Source of the DNA: RGIG6353 sp045594565
Lineage (GTDB): Bacteria; Bacillota; Clostridia; Oscillospirales; SIG627
Length of the DNA stretch: 64,000 nt
NCBI GenBank assembly: GCA_045594565.1
Contig: JAZNYT010000054.1
Coordinates: forward strand, 1 to 64,000
Direction of reading: 5' to 3'
The notes under the pieces were generated by a model. That model was not told where the DNA came from, did no database searches, and was given only the letters and a program-made list of their open reading frames with translations. Positions 42,431-50,458 of the stretch are shown here, in pieces. Position numbers and translations under genes: made by a program. Positions within the stretch are counted from its first letter, which is position 1; the number at the start of each line of letters is the position of its first letter.

Positions 42431-44500
42431 TTATTTCAAGTCGTTCTTGATAACCTCACGGAATTCTCCGAGGTCGATGGTTATCATATGTTCAACCTGA
42501 TTTATCTTCCAGAGAAGATGCTCCTCGTCGGCAAGGTATTCCATAGAAGGCTCCCAACCGAGACGGGAATTCATACGAACAAGAGGGATGGCATCCTTTG
42601 TGTTCTCTATCTCCGCTCTTGCGGCGCGCTCCATATTGTCAAGGCGCGCCTTCATCTTCAAAGGCTCGTCCTCTGCATAGAACTTAACTTTTTCTGTATT
42701 GAAGGTCTTGACGTTGATACAGGTTCTGACACAGCAGAGAATGTATTTACCAAGGTCGATAAGCTCGTCGAGGGCATCGTTTTTCACGGGTGCTTTTTCG
42801 AGGATTTCGATACCCGCCCCGAGAAGCTCCTCCATCTTCTTGAAGCACTTTGTCTCGTATGGCATTCTTATCTGAGGCATACTCAAGTCATTGTGACCTG
42901 TTCTGCCGTAGCCGATGTAGTCAACGCGAAGCACACCTGTTCCTGAGCCGAAATGAGCGTATGGCACAGATGGCGGCACTTGATTTCCCCATAAGCAGAT
43001 GGGGTAGCCGGGACCGATACGAAGTCCGCCGTACTGGTCGGAACCCGTTGCATTCATATACGTTATAGCCTCGCTCCAGAGCTTCAGTGCTTCGTCGATA
43101 ACCTCAACGTTTTCACGTCCGAATTCGGATGTGAGAATTTCGGAAAGCGCATTATCATTGCTCTTGGTGGACGCTATGAAGTTAGCCTTTGCAAATTTGC
43201 TGATAAAAGAAGGATAGAAACCGAAGTGATGAGACTCCATAATACCGCATAGTCCATACTTTTCGTGACATTCCTTCATGTTGTCGTATCTCTTTTTCCA
43301 CTGATATGGGAAGGGCTCGTAGGGGATAGTACCGAAGTCCCAGGTAAGACCGCCTGTATTCACCATAGAGTAAAGGCGTATCCCGTTTTCCTTTGCCGCC
43401 TTTGCCTCGGAAAGGAAGTAATTACCCGGTCCTGTAAGGGATAGTGTATAGTCGGCAGTTCTTTCTGTTACCCCTTCTCTTACGTAGCTCTGATGCATCT
43501 CAAAGGTGGCAAGGAGGGATACGTCCTTTGGCATATTCTCTATGAGCTTCACTCTGTATTCCTCAGGTGCCCAGCCCCAGTTGTAGCTCCAAAGCACGAT
43601 ATCTGCCTTATCGTTGTATTTATGAACGTGCTTCTTGATGCATTCAAGCCATTCCGGATAGTCGGCAGCCGGCCAAAATCTGGAGGTAACGTTTCTCTTT
43701 TCAAGCTCGGGGTCACGGCTGGGGAAGCCTATGGATTCACCTACAAGTACAACACCTCGAAGCTTCGGGCATTTCTTGAAAAGCTCGCCGTAGGTGGATT
43801 CGTAGTATTCGTCAGCTCCCTCGTCGGCAGGGTGGAAATTACTCTTCATATAGCTGTATGCGTATACGTCAACACCGTATTTTGCGGCACGGCAGATAAG
43901 CTCGTTGAAGTCAAGGTATCCGCAGGTGGTGGTATTTACCGCCTTTGTGAATACGAGAATGGCATCCATACCGCTGTGAGCTATAGCTCTGAGATGACAG
44001 TCGGGGAACTGGTCGATGCCGTAGCCCGAATGTATCATACGGGGGGAATACATAGCCTTGTTTTCAACGGTTTCCTTCTTGATGAAGGGTGCGCGTCGTA
44101 AGGTCATCATGTCCTCAATATAGTAGAACGCCTGAGCAATACCACGCTCGTCGAAGGCGTCGATTACGATACCTTCCTCAAAGGAAAGCTTGTAGCCCAT
44201 ATAACCCTTTCCAAAGTCAAGCTTTTCGGGGGCGATGGTTGCAACTATCTTACCCGTACCCTTGGCGTTGCCTTTAACGTCTATCATAGTGGAAACGCCC
44301 ATAGAAATGAGGAGATAGTCCTGAAGGTCCTTTGCGGCGGTGAGGGTAACGTCGGTTACGGCTTTTGAAATATCAATTACAAATCCGTTTTTAATCTCCG
44401 TTTCATCAGTTGCGGGGGTGAGGGTCTCGTCTCTTAAGTCCTTTTTGTGAATTTCAAGCATCTTCTGCCTGAATTCATAGTTTATCTCTGGTGTTCTCAT
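42431..44500 (-). CDS. Putative glycoside hydrolase-like protein, copy 2
   Basis: A 689-aa paralog of the copy at 40253-42322, with the same domain layout and nearly identical barrel segments; differences cluster around residues 320-345 (MHQSYVREGVTERTADY here against LDETFVRDGVTERSGDY) and at the C-terminus. Conservation between the two is far higher than for any other pair in the window, so this is a recent tandem duplication. ATG at 44500 follows GGAGGTTATT and matches the start of copy 1; a seven-residue longer reading is rejected. A strong promoter lies at 44551-44579. Function is unknown but probably carbohydrate hydrolysis in the cytoplasm. Confidence 0.72.
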   Translation of the reverse strand: MRTPEINYEFRQKMLEIHKKDLRDETLTPATDETEIKNGFVIDISKAVTDVTLTAAKDLQDYLLISMGVSTMIDVKGNAKGTGKIVATIAPEKLDFGKGYMGYKLSFEEGIVIDAFDERGIAQAFYYIEDMMTLRRAPFIKKETVENKAMYSPRMIHSGYGIDQFPDCHLRAIAHSGMDAILVFTKAVNTTTCGYLDFNELICRAAKYGVDVYAYSYMKSNFHPADEGADEYYESTYGELFKKCPKLRGVVLVGESIGFPSRDPELEKRNVTSRFWPAADYPEWLECIKKHVHKYNDKADIVLWSYNWGWAPEEYRVKLIENMPKDVSLLATFEMHQSYVREGVTERTADYTLSLTGPGNYFLSEAKAAKENGIRLYSMVNTGGLTWDFGTIPYEPFPYQWKKRYDNMKECHEKYGLCGIMESHHFGFYPSFISKFAKANFIASTKSNDNALSEILTSEFGRENVEVIDEALKLWSEAITYMNATGSDQYGGLRIGPGYPICLWGNQVPPSVPYAHFGSGTGVLRVDYIGYGRTGHNDLSMPQIRMPYETKCFKKMEELLGAGIEILEKAPVKNDALDELIDLGKYILCCVRTCINVKTFNTEKVKFYAEDEPLKMKARLDNMERAARAEIENTKDAIPLVRMNSRLGWEPSMEYLADEEHLLWKINQVEHMITIDLGEFREVIKNDLK

Positions 44501-44550
44501 AATAACCTCCGTTTGTGACAATAATTTGGAAAGTTCCAGTATATGAGCCT

Positions 44551-44579
44551 ATAATATATCTTTAATTATGAAAAGTCAA
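44551..44579 (-). promoter_or_regulatory. Sigma-A promoter of the hydrolase paralogs
   Basis: On the minus strand, TTGACT (44579-44574) and TATTAT (44556-44551) are separated by 17 bp. Confidence 0.75.
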
Positions 44580-44582
44580 TAG

Positions 44583-44616
44583 AAAAAGCTTGAAAAAATT
44601 TTTTCAAGCTTTTTTG
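44583..44616 (-). terminator. Terminator of the CarD-type gene
   Basis: AAAAAGCTTGAAAAAA (44583-44598) is complementary to TTTTTTCAAGCTTTTT (44599-44614), giving a long A/T-rich stem that overlaps the stop codon and runs into T residues on the minus strand. Confidence 0.75.
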
Positions 44617-45104
44617 TTTGTAAATATATAATTTTCAACTTCGTTTTTATCAATTTCAAGAACGTAAGCACATTCACCCTCGAAGATATGCTTGGCGGTG
44701 CTCAAAAATTGTTCATCTGTATAATTCAACTTTTTTCCGCATTTAGTAAGTTCAAGATTTCTTGACAAAAGGGCTTTTATGATTCCAACGACAGACTCTC
44801 TTTCACCGCTGTCCAGCAGCTCCTTGTATTTTTCTTGACGCTGCTTATCATTGTCTATCCAAATCGGCTCTATCTCGTGTAATCTGCCGAGTAGGCTCAG
44901 TAACTCATTTTTGCTGAAAACGGGTTTTATTTTTGAAACAAGCCTTTCGTTGAATTCGGGTACGTGAATTGTAGTTCTGCTTTCGTATAAAGGCTTCAGT
45001 ACGTAATAATTCTTTTTTTCTCCTAAGAAATCTTCTTCTTTTATGTCTACAATACGGCATATTCCCGAATTACCGTAAATTATAGCGTCGCCTTGTTTTA
45101 ACAT
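44604..45104 (-). CDS. CarD family transcriptional regulator
   Basis: A 166-aa CarD/CdnL-type RNA polymerase-binding protein. The N-terminal Tudor-like RNAP-interaction domain opens with LKQGDAIIYGNSGICRIVDI. The C-terminal helical part (about 65-155) would contact promoter DNA. Such proteins stabilise open complexes and tune rRNA and housekeeping promoters. It starts at ATG 45104 after AGGAGGGG. A likely promoter is TTACAT-17-TAAAAT at 45154-45126 with an extended -10. Confidence 0.88.
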   Translation of the reverse strand: MLKQGDAIIYGNSGICRIVDIKEEDFLGEKKNYYVLKPLYESRTTIHVPEFNERLVSKIKPVFSKNELLSLLGRLHEIEPIWIDNDKQRQEKYKELLDSGERESVVGIIKALLSRNLELTKCGKKLNYTDEQFLSTAKHIFEGECAYVLEIDKNEVENYIFTNKKA

Positions 45105-45125
45105 AAAATCCCCTCCTACCTTTTT

Positions 45126-45154
45126 ATTTTACCATAAACAAAAATTTAATGTAA
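45126..45154 (-). promoter_or_regulatory. Probable promoter of the CarD-type gene
   Basis: On the minus strand, TTACAT (45154-45149) and TAAAAT (45131-45126) are separated by 17 bp, with TGG before the -10. The -35 is weak. Confidence 0.45.
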
Positions 45155-45206
45155 TAGTTAAAATAACCAAAAGTACAAGGGGATTTCATTGTGCAAAAAA
45201 GCGAAA

Positions 45207-45743
45207 TTAAAGAAGCCAAACGTCCATTCGTCCGTTTGAACGGCGCTTACGGTAAAACTCTGCAAGCTCTTCAAGCTTTTTTTCAAACTCCTCTTTGAGC
45301 TCTGTGGGCTCCAGAAGCTTCACCTTGTCACCAAGGTTGAAAAGTGCCTGGAAAAGCTCGGAGGAAGGAACACCAAGCTCTGACTTAACGTATTCTCCGT
45401 CCTCGGTCTCCGTTCCTTTTCCAAAAAATTCTCGAACAATTTCTGCGTCCTCTTTTTTGAACTCCACGGTGATATGTAAAAGATCAAGAGTGACGGGCTT
45501 TGCTTTAGGAGCTTTCTTCTCCTTTTCTTCCTCCATAAAGTAGCCAAGCTTATTATCGTGGCAAAGAGTTATCTTATATCCGTATTCAGAAAGAGTCTTG
45601 ATGTCTCGGCAAACGGACTTTCGCTCTGCCGTAATGCCCGATTCTTCAAGCTTTTTACAAATACCCACGGCAGTTATGGGGTGGCTCTTGTCGGTGTCGC
45701 GAAGAATGTCGAGCACCTTTAATAATTTAAGTTTTGGTTGCAT
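45207..45743 (-). CDS. HTH regulator of the WYL type, apparently lacking the WYL core
   Basis: A 178-aa DNA-binding protein. Residues 1-75 form the HTH_11/DeoR-like winged helix typical of WYL regulators (KLLKVLDILRDTDKSHPIT, KSVCRDIKTLSEYGY). After a Lys-rich linker, residues about 90-178 resemble the C-terminal WCX extension (VTLDLLHITVEFKKEDAEIVREFF). The central WYL ligand domain, about 100 residues in normal members, is absent. Start ATG at 45743 after AGAGGTG. It lies divergent to the Gfo/Idh/MocA gene, which it may control. Confidence 0.72.
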   Translation of the reverse strand: MQPKLKLLKVLDILRDTDKSHPITAVGICKKLEESGITAERKSVCRDIKTLSEYGYKITLCHDNKLGYFMEEEKEKKAPKAKPVTLDLLHITVEFKKEDAEIVREFFGKGTETEDGEYVKSELGVPSSELFQALFNLGDKVKLLEPTELKEEFEKKLEELAEFYRKRRSNGRMDVWLL

Positions 45744-45762
45744 ATTATCACCTCTTGAACGT

Positions 45763-45771
45763 ATTATATCA
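45763..45771 (-). promoter_or_regulatory. Extended -10 promoter of the HTH regulator gene
   Basis: On the minus strand, TGATATAAT forms an extended -10 (TATAAT at 45768-45763). No good -35 is seen. Confidence 0.55.
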
Positions 45772-45829
45772 TACAAAGGACAAAAATGGTAGAGGTATTT
45801 TTAAAAAAATAAAAATTTTCAAAAAGCTC

Positions 45830-45857
45830 TTGATTTTGATGAGGTTTTGACTATAAT
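45830..45857 (+). promoter_or_regulatory. Sigma-A promoter of the Gfo/Idh/MocA gene
   Basis: TTGATT (45830-45835) and TATAAT (45852-45857) are separated by 16 bp. Confidence 0.65.
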
Positions 45858-45893
45858 GTTAGGTAGAATTAAACTTGTTTAGGAGCTTTTGAA

Positions 45894-46910
45894 ATGACAA
45901 AAATAAGAGCCGCTATTATAGGCTGCGGAACTATTTTCCCAATGCACGCTTTAAGCTTGAAGGAGCTTGAAGAGGCAGAGCTTGTTGCAGTATGCGATGA
46001 GATAAAGGAAAGAGCCGAGGAAAAGGGTAAGGAATTTAACGTGCCCTTTTACACCGACTATAAGGAAATGATAGAAAAAGAGAGGCTTCAGAGTGTACAT
46101 ATATGTCTTCCTCACTACCTTCACGCACCCGTTTCCCTTTACTGTCTTGAAAAGGGAATAAACGTAATATGCGAAAAGCCCATGGCTACAACCCTCGAGG
46201 ATGGTGAAAAGCTTCTTGAAGCCGCAAAGAAAAACTCCGTAGTTTACGCTTGTATTCTACAGTGCCGCTTCAGAAAATCTTGTATTGAAGTAAAGAAAGC
46301 CATAGAAGGCGGAAAGCTTGGGAAGATAAAGGGTGCAAAGTGCTACGTTACCTGGGACCGCTCACAAGCTTATTACGATGAAGCACCTTGGAGAGGAAAG
46401 CTTTATGAGGGTGGTGGCGGTGTACTTCTTAATCAGGCTATACACACCGTTGATATGATGTGTTATCTCATAGGGGATAAGGTTAAGAATATTGACGCTA
46501 CTGTTGCCACAAGGGGCAAGTGCAATATTGAAGTTGAGGATACGGTTGAAGGAATTATTGAATTTGAAAACGGCGTTCTTGCAAACTTTCACGCTATCAA
46601 TTACTATTCCTCAAACTCATCTATATACATAGAGCTTGACTGCGAAAAGGGTACGGCTAAAATCTTCGCCTCCTCCGCCGTTATCGAGTATAAGGACGGT
46701 ACAGTTGAAGCTATCGATGAGTCGGGTGAGCGCCAATATAAGTATAAAGGCGTTAAAAATTATTGGGGTACCTGCCACGGAAGTCAGATTGCCGATTTCT
46801 ATAATCACATAATAACGGGCGCTCCTATGTATATTCCTGCTGAAGCCGCACTTGAAACACATAAAATTGTTTGTGGAATCTATTCAAGCGGAAGAGCAAA
46901 AAATAAATAA
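45894..46910 (+). CDS. Gfo/Idh/MocA family oxidoreductase
   Basis: A 338-aa NAD(P)-dependent sugar or inositol dehydrogenase-like enzyme. The N-terminal Rossmann fold has AAIIGCGTIFPMHALSL at residues 5-21, and the conserved catalytic EKP lies in VICEKPMATT. The C-terminal domain has GGGVLLNQAIHTVDMMCYL, which carries the catalytic histidine of the family. The start is ATG at 45894 after AGGAG, and a perfect terminator follows. Substrate unknown. Confidence 0.9.
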   Translation: MTKIRAAIIGCGTIFPMHALSLKELEEAELVAVCDEIKERAEEKGKEFNVPFYTDYKEMIEKERLQSVHICLPHYLHAPVSLYCLEKGINVICEKPMATTLEDGEKLLEAAKKNSVVYACILQCRFRKSCIEVKKAIEGGKLGKIKGAKCYVTWDRSQAYYDEAPWRGKLYEGGGGVLLNQAIHTVDMMCYLIGDKVKNIDATVATRGKCNIEVEDTVEGIIEFENGVLANFHAINYYSSNSSIYIELDCEKGTAKIFASSAVIEYKDGTVEAIDESGERQYKYKGVKNYWGTCHGSQIADFYNHIITGAPMYIPAEAALETHKIVCGIYSSGRAKNK

Positions 46911-46914
46911 AAAT

Positions 46915-46957
46915 AAAAAAGACTGTAAAAACTCAAATCGAGTTTTTACAGTTTTTT
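46915..46957 (+). terminator. Terminator of the Gfo/Idh/MocA gene
   Basis: ACTGTAAAAACTC (46922-46934) pairs with GAGTTTTTACAGT (46940-46952), followed by five T. Confidence 0.85.
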
Positions 46958-47205
46958 ACTTTGCAGGAAATTACAACTTTTAATGTAATGTTTTATTGAA
47001 TGATTTCGGTAAATTTTCCTCAATATTCTCATTTTTATTTTAATAAAATCAAAGATGCTTTGATGTAAAAGTTTAGAGCTTAGAGTTATGAGAAAGCCTC
47101 CCGCTTTCGTTATGATATGATTGCTATTTAATTTCAGTGTTGCTTTGTCAACTAATAATTGTGCGAAGCACATCATAACTCATAACTTGCTGAACGGCAA
47201 TCATA
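46958..47205. other. Intergenic region with possible dispersed repeat
   Basis: No gene is seen. The segment contains AT-rich near-repeats of ATAACTCATAAC and TAGAGTTATGAG, a TGTGC/GCACA hairpin (47160-47172), and AAATTTTCCTCAAT (47011-47024), whose reverse complement occurs at 56351-56364 near another gene end. These suggest a short dispersed or MITE-like repeat. Confidence 0.35.
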
Positions 47206-47208
47206 ACT

Positions 47209-47232
47209 AAAAAAGCACCAAAGTGCTTTTTT
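47209..47232 (-). terminator. Terminator of the lipoprotein-nitroreductase operon
   Basis: AAAAAAGCAC (47209-47218) and GTGCTTTTTT (47223-47232) form a 10-bp stem with a CAAA loop, overlapping the stop codon, with T residues downstream on the minus strand. Confidence 0.78.
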
Positions 47233-48262
47233 ATGGTTTACACCTTGAACAAGCGCTGTAACCTGCCGCTTTTGCTTCAGCCTTTGTATCGAAGTATATT
47301 CTGTTATATTCCGCGGGAAGCGACGAGCAGGTCTCGCTGTGAAAGATATTGGATTTTACATTTCCGATGTATACGCCTTTTTCTTCCTTGTCGGGGACGG
47401 TGACACTCTTGTCGCTCGACCACTTTATTTCTTTTTTGTCGCTTGTGATGGTAATATCGCCCAGAAGGTCTGTGCGGAGTATCGTTGACTCAGCATCCTC
47501 GAAACGACTTATTACCTCCTCGTGAGGATGTCCGTAGCTATTGTCCGTTCCAACCGAAATCACTGCAACGGAGGGCATTGCCTCTCGGATAAATCTGTAG
47601 GAGGAGGATGTTTCGCTTCCGTGATGTCCCACCTTTAAAACGTCACAGGATAAGTCGGCAGAGGCATCGAGTAGGTCTCCTTCAACCACTCTTTCTGCAT
47701 CTCCCATAAAGAGAAAGGAGTTTTCCCCGTGGGAAATCTTCACAACCACCGAGGTATTATTGGTGTCCTCGTATTCCAACATAGGCGAGAGTATCTCTAC
47801 CTCTGCATCTCCCACGAGGAAGGTTTCTCCCGCAACGGGAAGGGTGAGCCCTCCTCCCTTCTCTTCGGCATATTTTTTGAAGCTTTCGAATGCCTTTGAG
47901 TCATATTCAAGTGTGGGAGATATGACTCTTCCCGCACTTGCCACATTCAAAGCGCCCGCGAGTCCGCCGATATGGTCTTCGTGGGCGTGGGTTCCTACTA
48001 TAACGTCAATGAAATCTATTTCACGAGCCATAAGAATAGATGCGATTCTGCTTGAATCCTCCACGTTTCCGCCGTCGATGAGCATATAGTGTCCGTCGCA
48101 GGAAATCAGCGCCGAATCCGCCTGACCTACGTCGATAAACAGAACCTCAAGCGTAGATTCGGCTTCGGGTGGCGTGGGATTTTCTTTTTGAGGCACTTCC
48201 TTCTTACAGCCGGTCAGAATAAGAAGTACTGTGAGGATAAGTAAAAATATTCTTTTAGACAT
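47231..48262 (-). CDS. ComEC-like MBL lipoprotein with C-terminal Cys motif
   Basis: A 343-aa lipoprotein. The signal peptide ends in the lipobox LTGC with Cys19. A metallo-beta-lactamase domain of the ComEC/Rec2-C type follows: VGTHAHEDHIGGL, LFMGDAE, and VGHHGSETSSSYRF provide the metal ligands. Residues about 295-343 form a small domain, YIGNVKSNIFHSETCSSLP and YSACSRCKP, like the Ada-type Zn/DNA-binding module often appended to extracellular nucleases. It may cut DNA or a phosphodiester outside the membrane. Its ATG overlaps the nitroreductase stop as TAATG. Confidence 0.85.
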   Translation of the reverse strand: MSKRIFLLILTVLLILTGCKKEVPQKENPTPPEAESTLEVLFIDVGQADSALISCDGHYMLIDGGNVEDSSRIASILMAREIDFIDVIVGTHAHEDHIGGLAGALNVASAGRVISPTLEYDSKAFESFKKYAEEKGGGLTLPVAGETFLVGDAEVEILSPMLEYEDTNNTSVVVKISHGENSFLFMGDAERVVEGDLLDASADLSCDVLKVGHHGSETSSSYRFIREAMPSVAVISVGTDNSYGHPHEEVISRFEDAESTILRTDLLGDITITSDKKEIKWSSDKSVTVPDKEEKGVYIGNVKSNIFHSETCSSLPAEYNRIYFDTKAEAKAAGYSACSRCKP

Positions 48263-48774
48263 TAAATAAACTCCGCAAAGCTTTCAATTGCATTTCTTTC
48301 AAAATGACGGGGATTAGGCTCGCATTCGTCACTCTTGTAGCCGATGGGAAGAAGGCAGTAGGGCACGATGTTTTCGGGAAGTGAAAATGCCTTTTGTACT
48401 TTTTCTTTGTTGAAGGCGCATACCCATACCGAATTTACTCCGAGACTTTCCGCTTCAAGCATCATATGGCAGGTAACGATAGCCGCATCAACGGGACCTG
48501 CGTGCCAGCCGTCGTTGTTTCTCGTCCATGCAACGTTTTTGTCAGCACAAATCATTATTACCTGAGGCGCATTGTAGGCGCTGGGGGTAATTTCACGTAT
48601 CTTTCCGATGCTTTCCTCCGATTCGAGAACGAATATTCTTTGAGGCTGCATATTCTTGGCGGTAGGCGCAACGCGAGCTGCCTCAAGTATCTTTTCTATC
48701 TTTTCCTTTTCAACCGGTGTGGATTTAAAATCTCTCACCGAATATCTTTCCTTCAAAAGCGGTAAAATATCCAT
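48262..48774 (-). CDS. Nitroreductase family protein
   Basis: A 170-aa FMN-dependent reductase, somewhat short. It opens with the typical LLKERYSVRDFKSTPVEKE, whose arginine and serine hold the FMN phosphate, then AARVAPTAKNMQPQRI and the late helix GPVDAAIVTCHMMLEAES. It is first in an operon with the ComEC-like lipoprotein, and its own promoter lies at 48811-48839. The electron acceptor is unknown. Confidence 0.88.
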   Translation of the reverse strand: MDILPLLKERYSVRDFKSTPVEKEKIEKILEAARVAPTAKNMQPQRIFVLESEESIGKIREITPSAYNAPQVIMICADKNVAWTRNNDGWHAGPVDAAIVTCHMMLEAESLGVNSVWVCAFNKEKVQKAFSLPENIVPYCLLPIGYKSDECEPNPRHFERNAIESFAEFI

Positions 48775-48810
48775 AAAAGCTCTCCTTGTATCTTGTTTTT
48801 TATTTAAATT

Positions 48811-48839
48811 ATTCTAGCATATTTTCCTTTTCTTGTCAA
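48811..48839 (-). promoter_or_regulatory. Sigma-A promoter of the nitroreductase operon
   Basis: On the minus strand, TTGACA (48839-48834) and TAGAAT (48816-48811) are separated by 17 bp. Confidence 0.72.
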
Positions 48840-48865
48840 ACTGTAAAAAAGTTCACACAATGTAC

Positions 48866-48894
48866 TTGTAAAGATGAAAAAAATATATTATAAT
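48866..48894 (+). promoter_or_regulatory. Sigma-A promoter of the TIGR01440-gpsA-secA run
   Basis: TTGTAA (48866-48871) and TATAAT (48889-48894) are separated by 17 bp, about 32 bp before the start codon. Confidence 0.72.
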
Positions 48895-48925
48895 ATGTAT
48901 AACTATTTTCTGAAAGAAGGACAGT

Positions 48926-49480
48926 ATGATGATAGAACAGATTAAAAAAGAAGCGAGAACGGCACTTGAAGAGCTTTTTCAGGTAGCGGCTCTCGAAAAG
49001 GACGATATAGTTGTTATAGGATGTTCCACAAGTGAGGTTATGGGAGAAAAGGTAGGTACCTTTTCCTCTCTCGACGTTGGACGAGCCCTTGTTGATACTC
49101 TTTACCCTATGATAAAGGAGAGAGGTCTCTATATGGCGGCGCAGTGTTGTGAGCACCTTAATCGCTCTGTAATTATTGAGAAGAGCGCGGTAAGACTCTG
49201 GGGGCTTGAAAGAGTGAACGTTAAGCCTCAGCTTCATGCAGGAGGCGCTTTCGCCATGTCTCTCTGGGATACTCTTGATGAGCCTGTTGCAGTAGAAAAG
49301 GTATCTGCGGCGGCAGGTATTGACATCGGCTCTGTGCTTATCGGTATGCAGCTGCGTCCCGTTGCCGTGCCTGTAAGAATGAGTATTAACACCATTGGTA
49401 AGGCAAGACTTACTGCGGCACGTACACGCCCCAGATTTGTTGGAGGAGAACGTGCACTTTACGTTGACGAATTGAGGTAA
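48926..49480 (+). CDS. TIGR01440 family protein (YwlG-like)
   Basis: A 184-aa protein of the conserved TIGR01440/YwlG family of unknown function. Family features include VIGCSTSEVMGEKVGTFSS, LYMAAQCCEHLNRS and a C-terminal MQLRPVAVPVR. ATG 48926 or 48929 may be used; AGAAGGAC precedes both. It lies 4 nt before gpsA and so is very probably co-transcribed with it. Soluble, no motif that reveals a reaction. Confidence 0.88.
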   Translation: MMIEQIKKEARTALEELFQVAALEKDDIVVIGCSTSEVMGEKVGTFSSLDVGRALVDTLYPMIKERGLYMAAQCCEHLNRSVIIEKSAVRLWGLERVNVKPQLHAGGAFAMSLWDTLDEPVAVEKVSAAAGIDIGSVLIGMQLRPVAVPVRMSINTIGKARLTAARTRPRFVGGERALYVDELR

Positions 49481-49484
49481 ATAA

Positions 49485-50447
49485 ATGAAAATTTCAGTAC
49501 TTGGTTCAGGAAGATGGGGTACCTTCATTGCTTGGTATCTTTCTCTTATGGACGAGACTGTTCTTTGGGGCAGAGAAAGCTCAAAAGGCTTTCAGGCTCT
49601 GAAGAACGAGCGCACCAACGGAACGGTTACCCTTGGGGAGCGCACTATTTTGACTTCTGATATAAACGAAGCGCTTAAAAACGATACTATCGTTATATCT
49701 ATTCCCAGCCAGGAGCTTCGCGGCTTTGCCACAGAGCTTTCCGAAATTGCGGGCGACAGACACCGCCGCTTTATCCTTTGCATGAAGGGACTTGAGGATG
49801 GTACGGGCAAAAGACTTACAGAGGTCTTCCGAGAATCCTATAAGAACAGTTACGACGTGGCAGTCTGGGTAGGTCCCGGACACGCGGAGGACTTTGTTCA
49901 GGCTATCCCAAACTGTATGCTTATCGACTCCGAAAACAAAAGCTTCAAGGAGGGACTGGCTTCGGTATTGTCAAGCTCTCTTATTCGCTTTTACTACGGA
50001 AACGACCTTGTAGGCACAGAGGTGGGAGCAGCCTCCAAGAACGTTATAGGAATTGCTGCGGGAATGCTTGACGGACTGGGCATATCCTCCCTCAAGGGTG
50101 CTCTTATGGCGAGAGGTGCGGGAGAGATATCAAGGCTCATCGACGCTATGGGAGGGGACAGGCTCTCCGCCTACGGACTCTCTCATCTGGGCGACTATGA
50201 AGCCACTGTCTTTTCAAAGCATTCTCATAACAGAGCCTTCGGTGAAAGTCTCGTCAGAGGTGAAAAATTTGAAAAGCTTGCAGAGGGAGTATCTACCTGC
50301 CGTGCCATAATGAAGCTTTCGGAAGATTATAACGTTGAGCTTCCCATATGCCGCGCGGTATATCAGGTGATTTTTGAAAATGCAGACCCCCAGAAAACTT
50401 TGAATTCACTGTTTTCAAGGGATATAAAAAGTGAATTTAACGGCTGA
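49485..50447 (+). CDS. gpsA: NAD(P)H-dependent glycerol-3-phosphate dehydrogenase
   Basis: A 320-aa cytoplasmic enzyme that makes sn-glycerol 3-phosphate from dihydroxyacetone phosphate for phospholipid synthesis. The N-terminal nucleotide motif is GSGRWGTFIAWYL, with the usual glycine pattern GxGxxG as GSGRWG. The catalytic lysine lies in VGAASKNVIGIAAGM. The GPGHAEDF segment, normally GPSHAEEV, is conserved. Starts at ATG 49485, 4 nt after the upstream stop, and secA follows after 11 nt. Confidence 0.94.
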   Translation: MKISVLGSGRWGTFIAWYLSLMDETVLWGRESSKGFQALKNERTNGTVTLGERTILTSDINEALKNDTIVISIPSQELRGFATELSEIAGDRHRRFILCMKGLEDGTGKRLTEVFRESYKNSYDVAVWVGPGHAEDFVQAIPNCMLIDSENKSFKEGLASVLSSSLIRFYYGNDLVGTEVGAASKNVIGIAAGMLDGLGISSLKGALMARGAGEISRLIDAMGGDRLSAYGLSHLGDYEATVFSKHSHNRAFGESLVRGEKFEKLAEGVSTCRAIMKLSEDYNVELPICRAVYQVIFENADPQKTLNSLFSRDIKSEFNG

Positions 50448-50458
50448 AAGGACTAAAA

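Noticed and set aside
42269..42946. Plus-strand ORFs opposite the hydrolase paralogs
   Set aside because: They mirror the coding strand in both copies and lack start signals.
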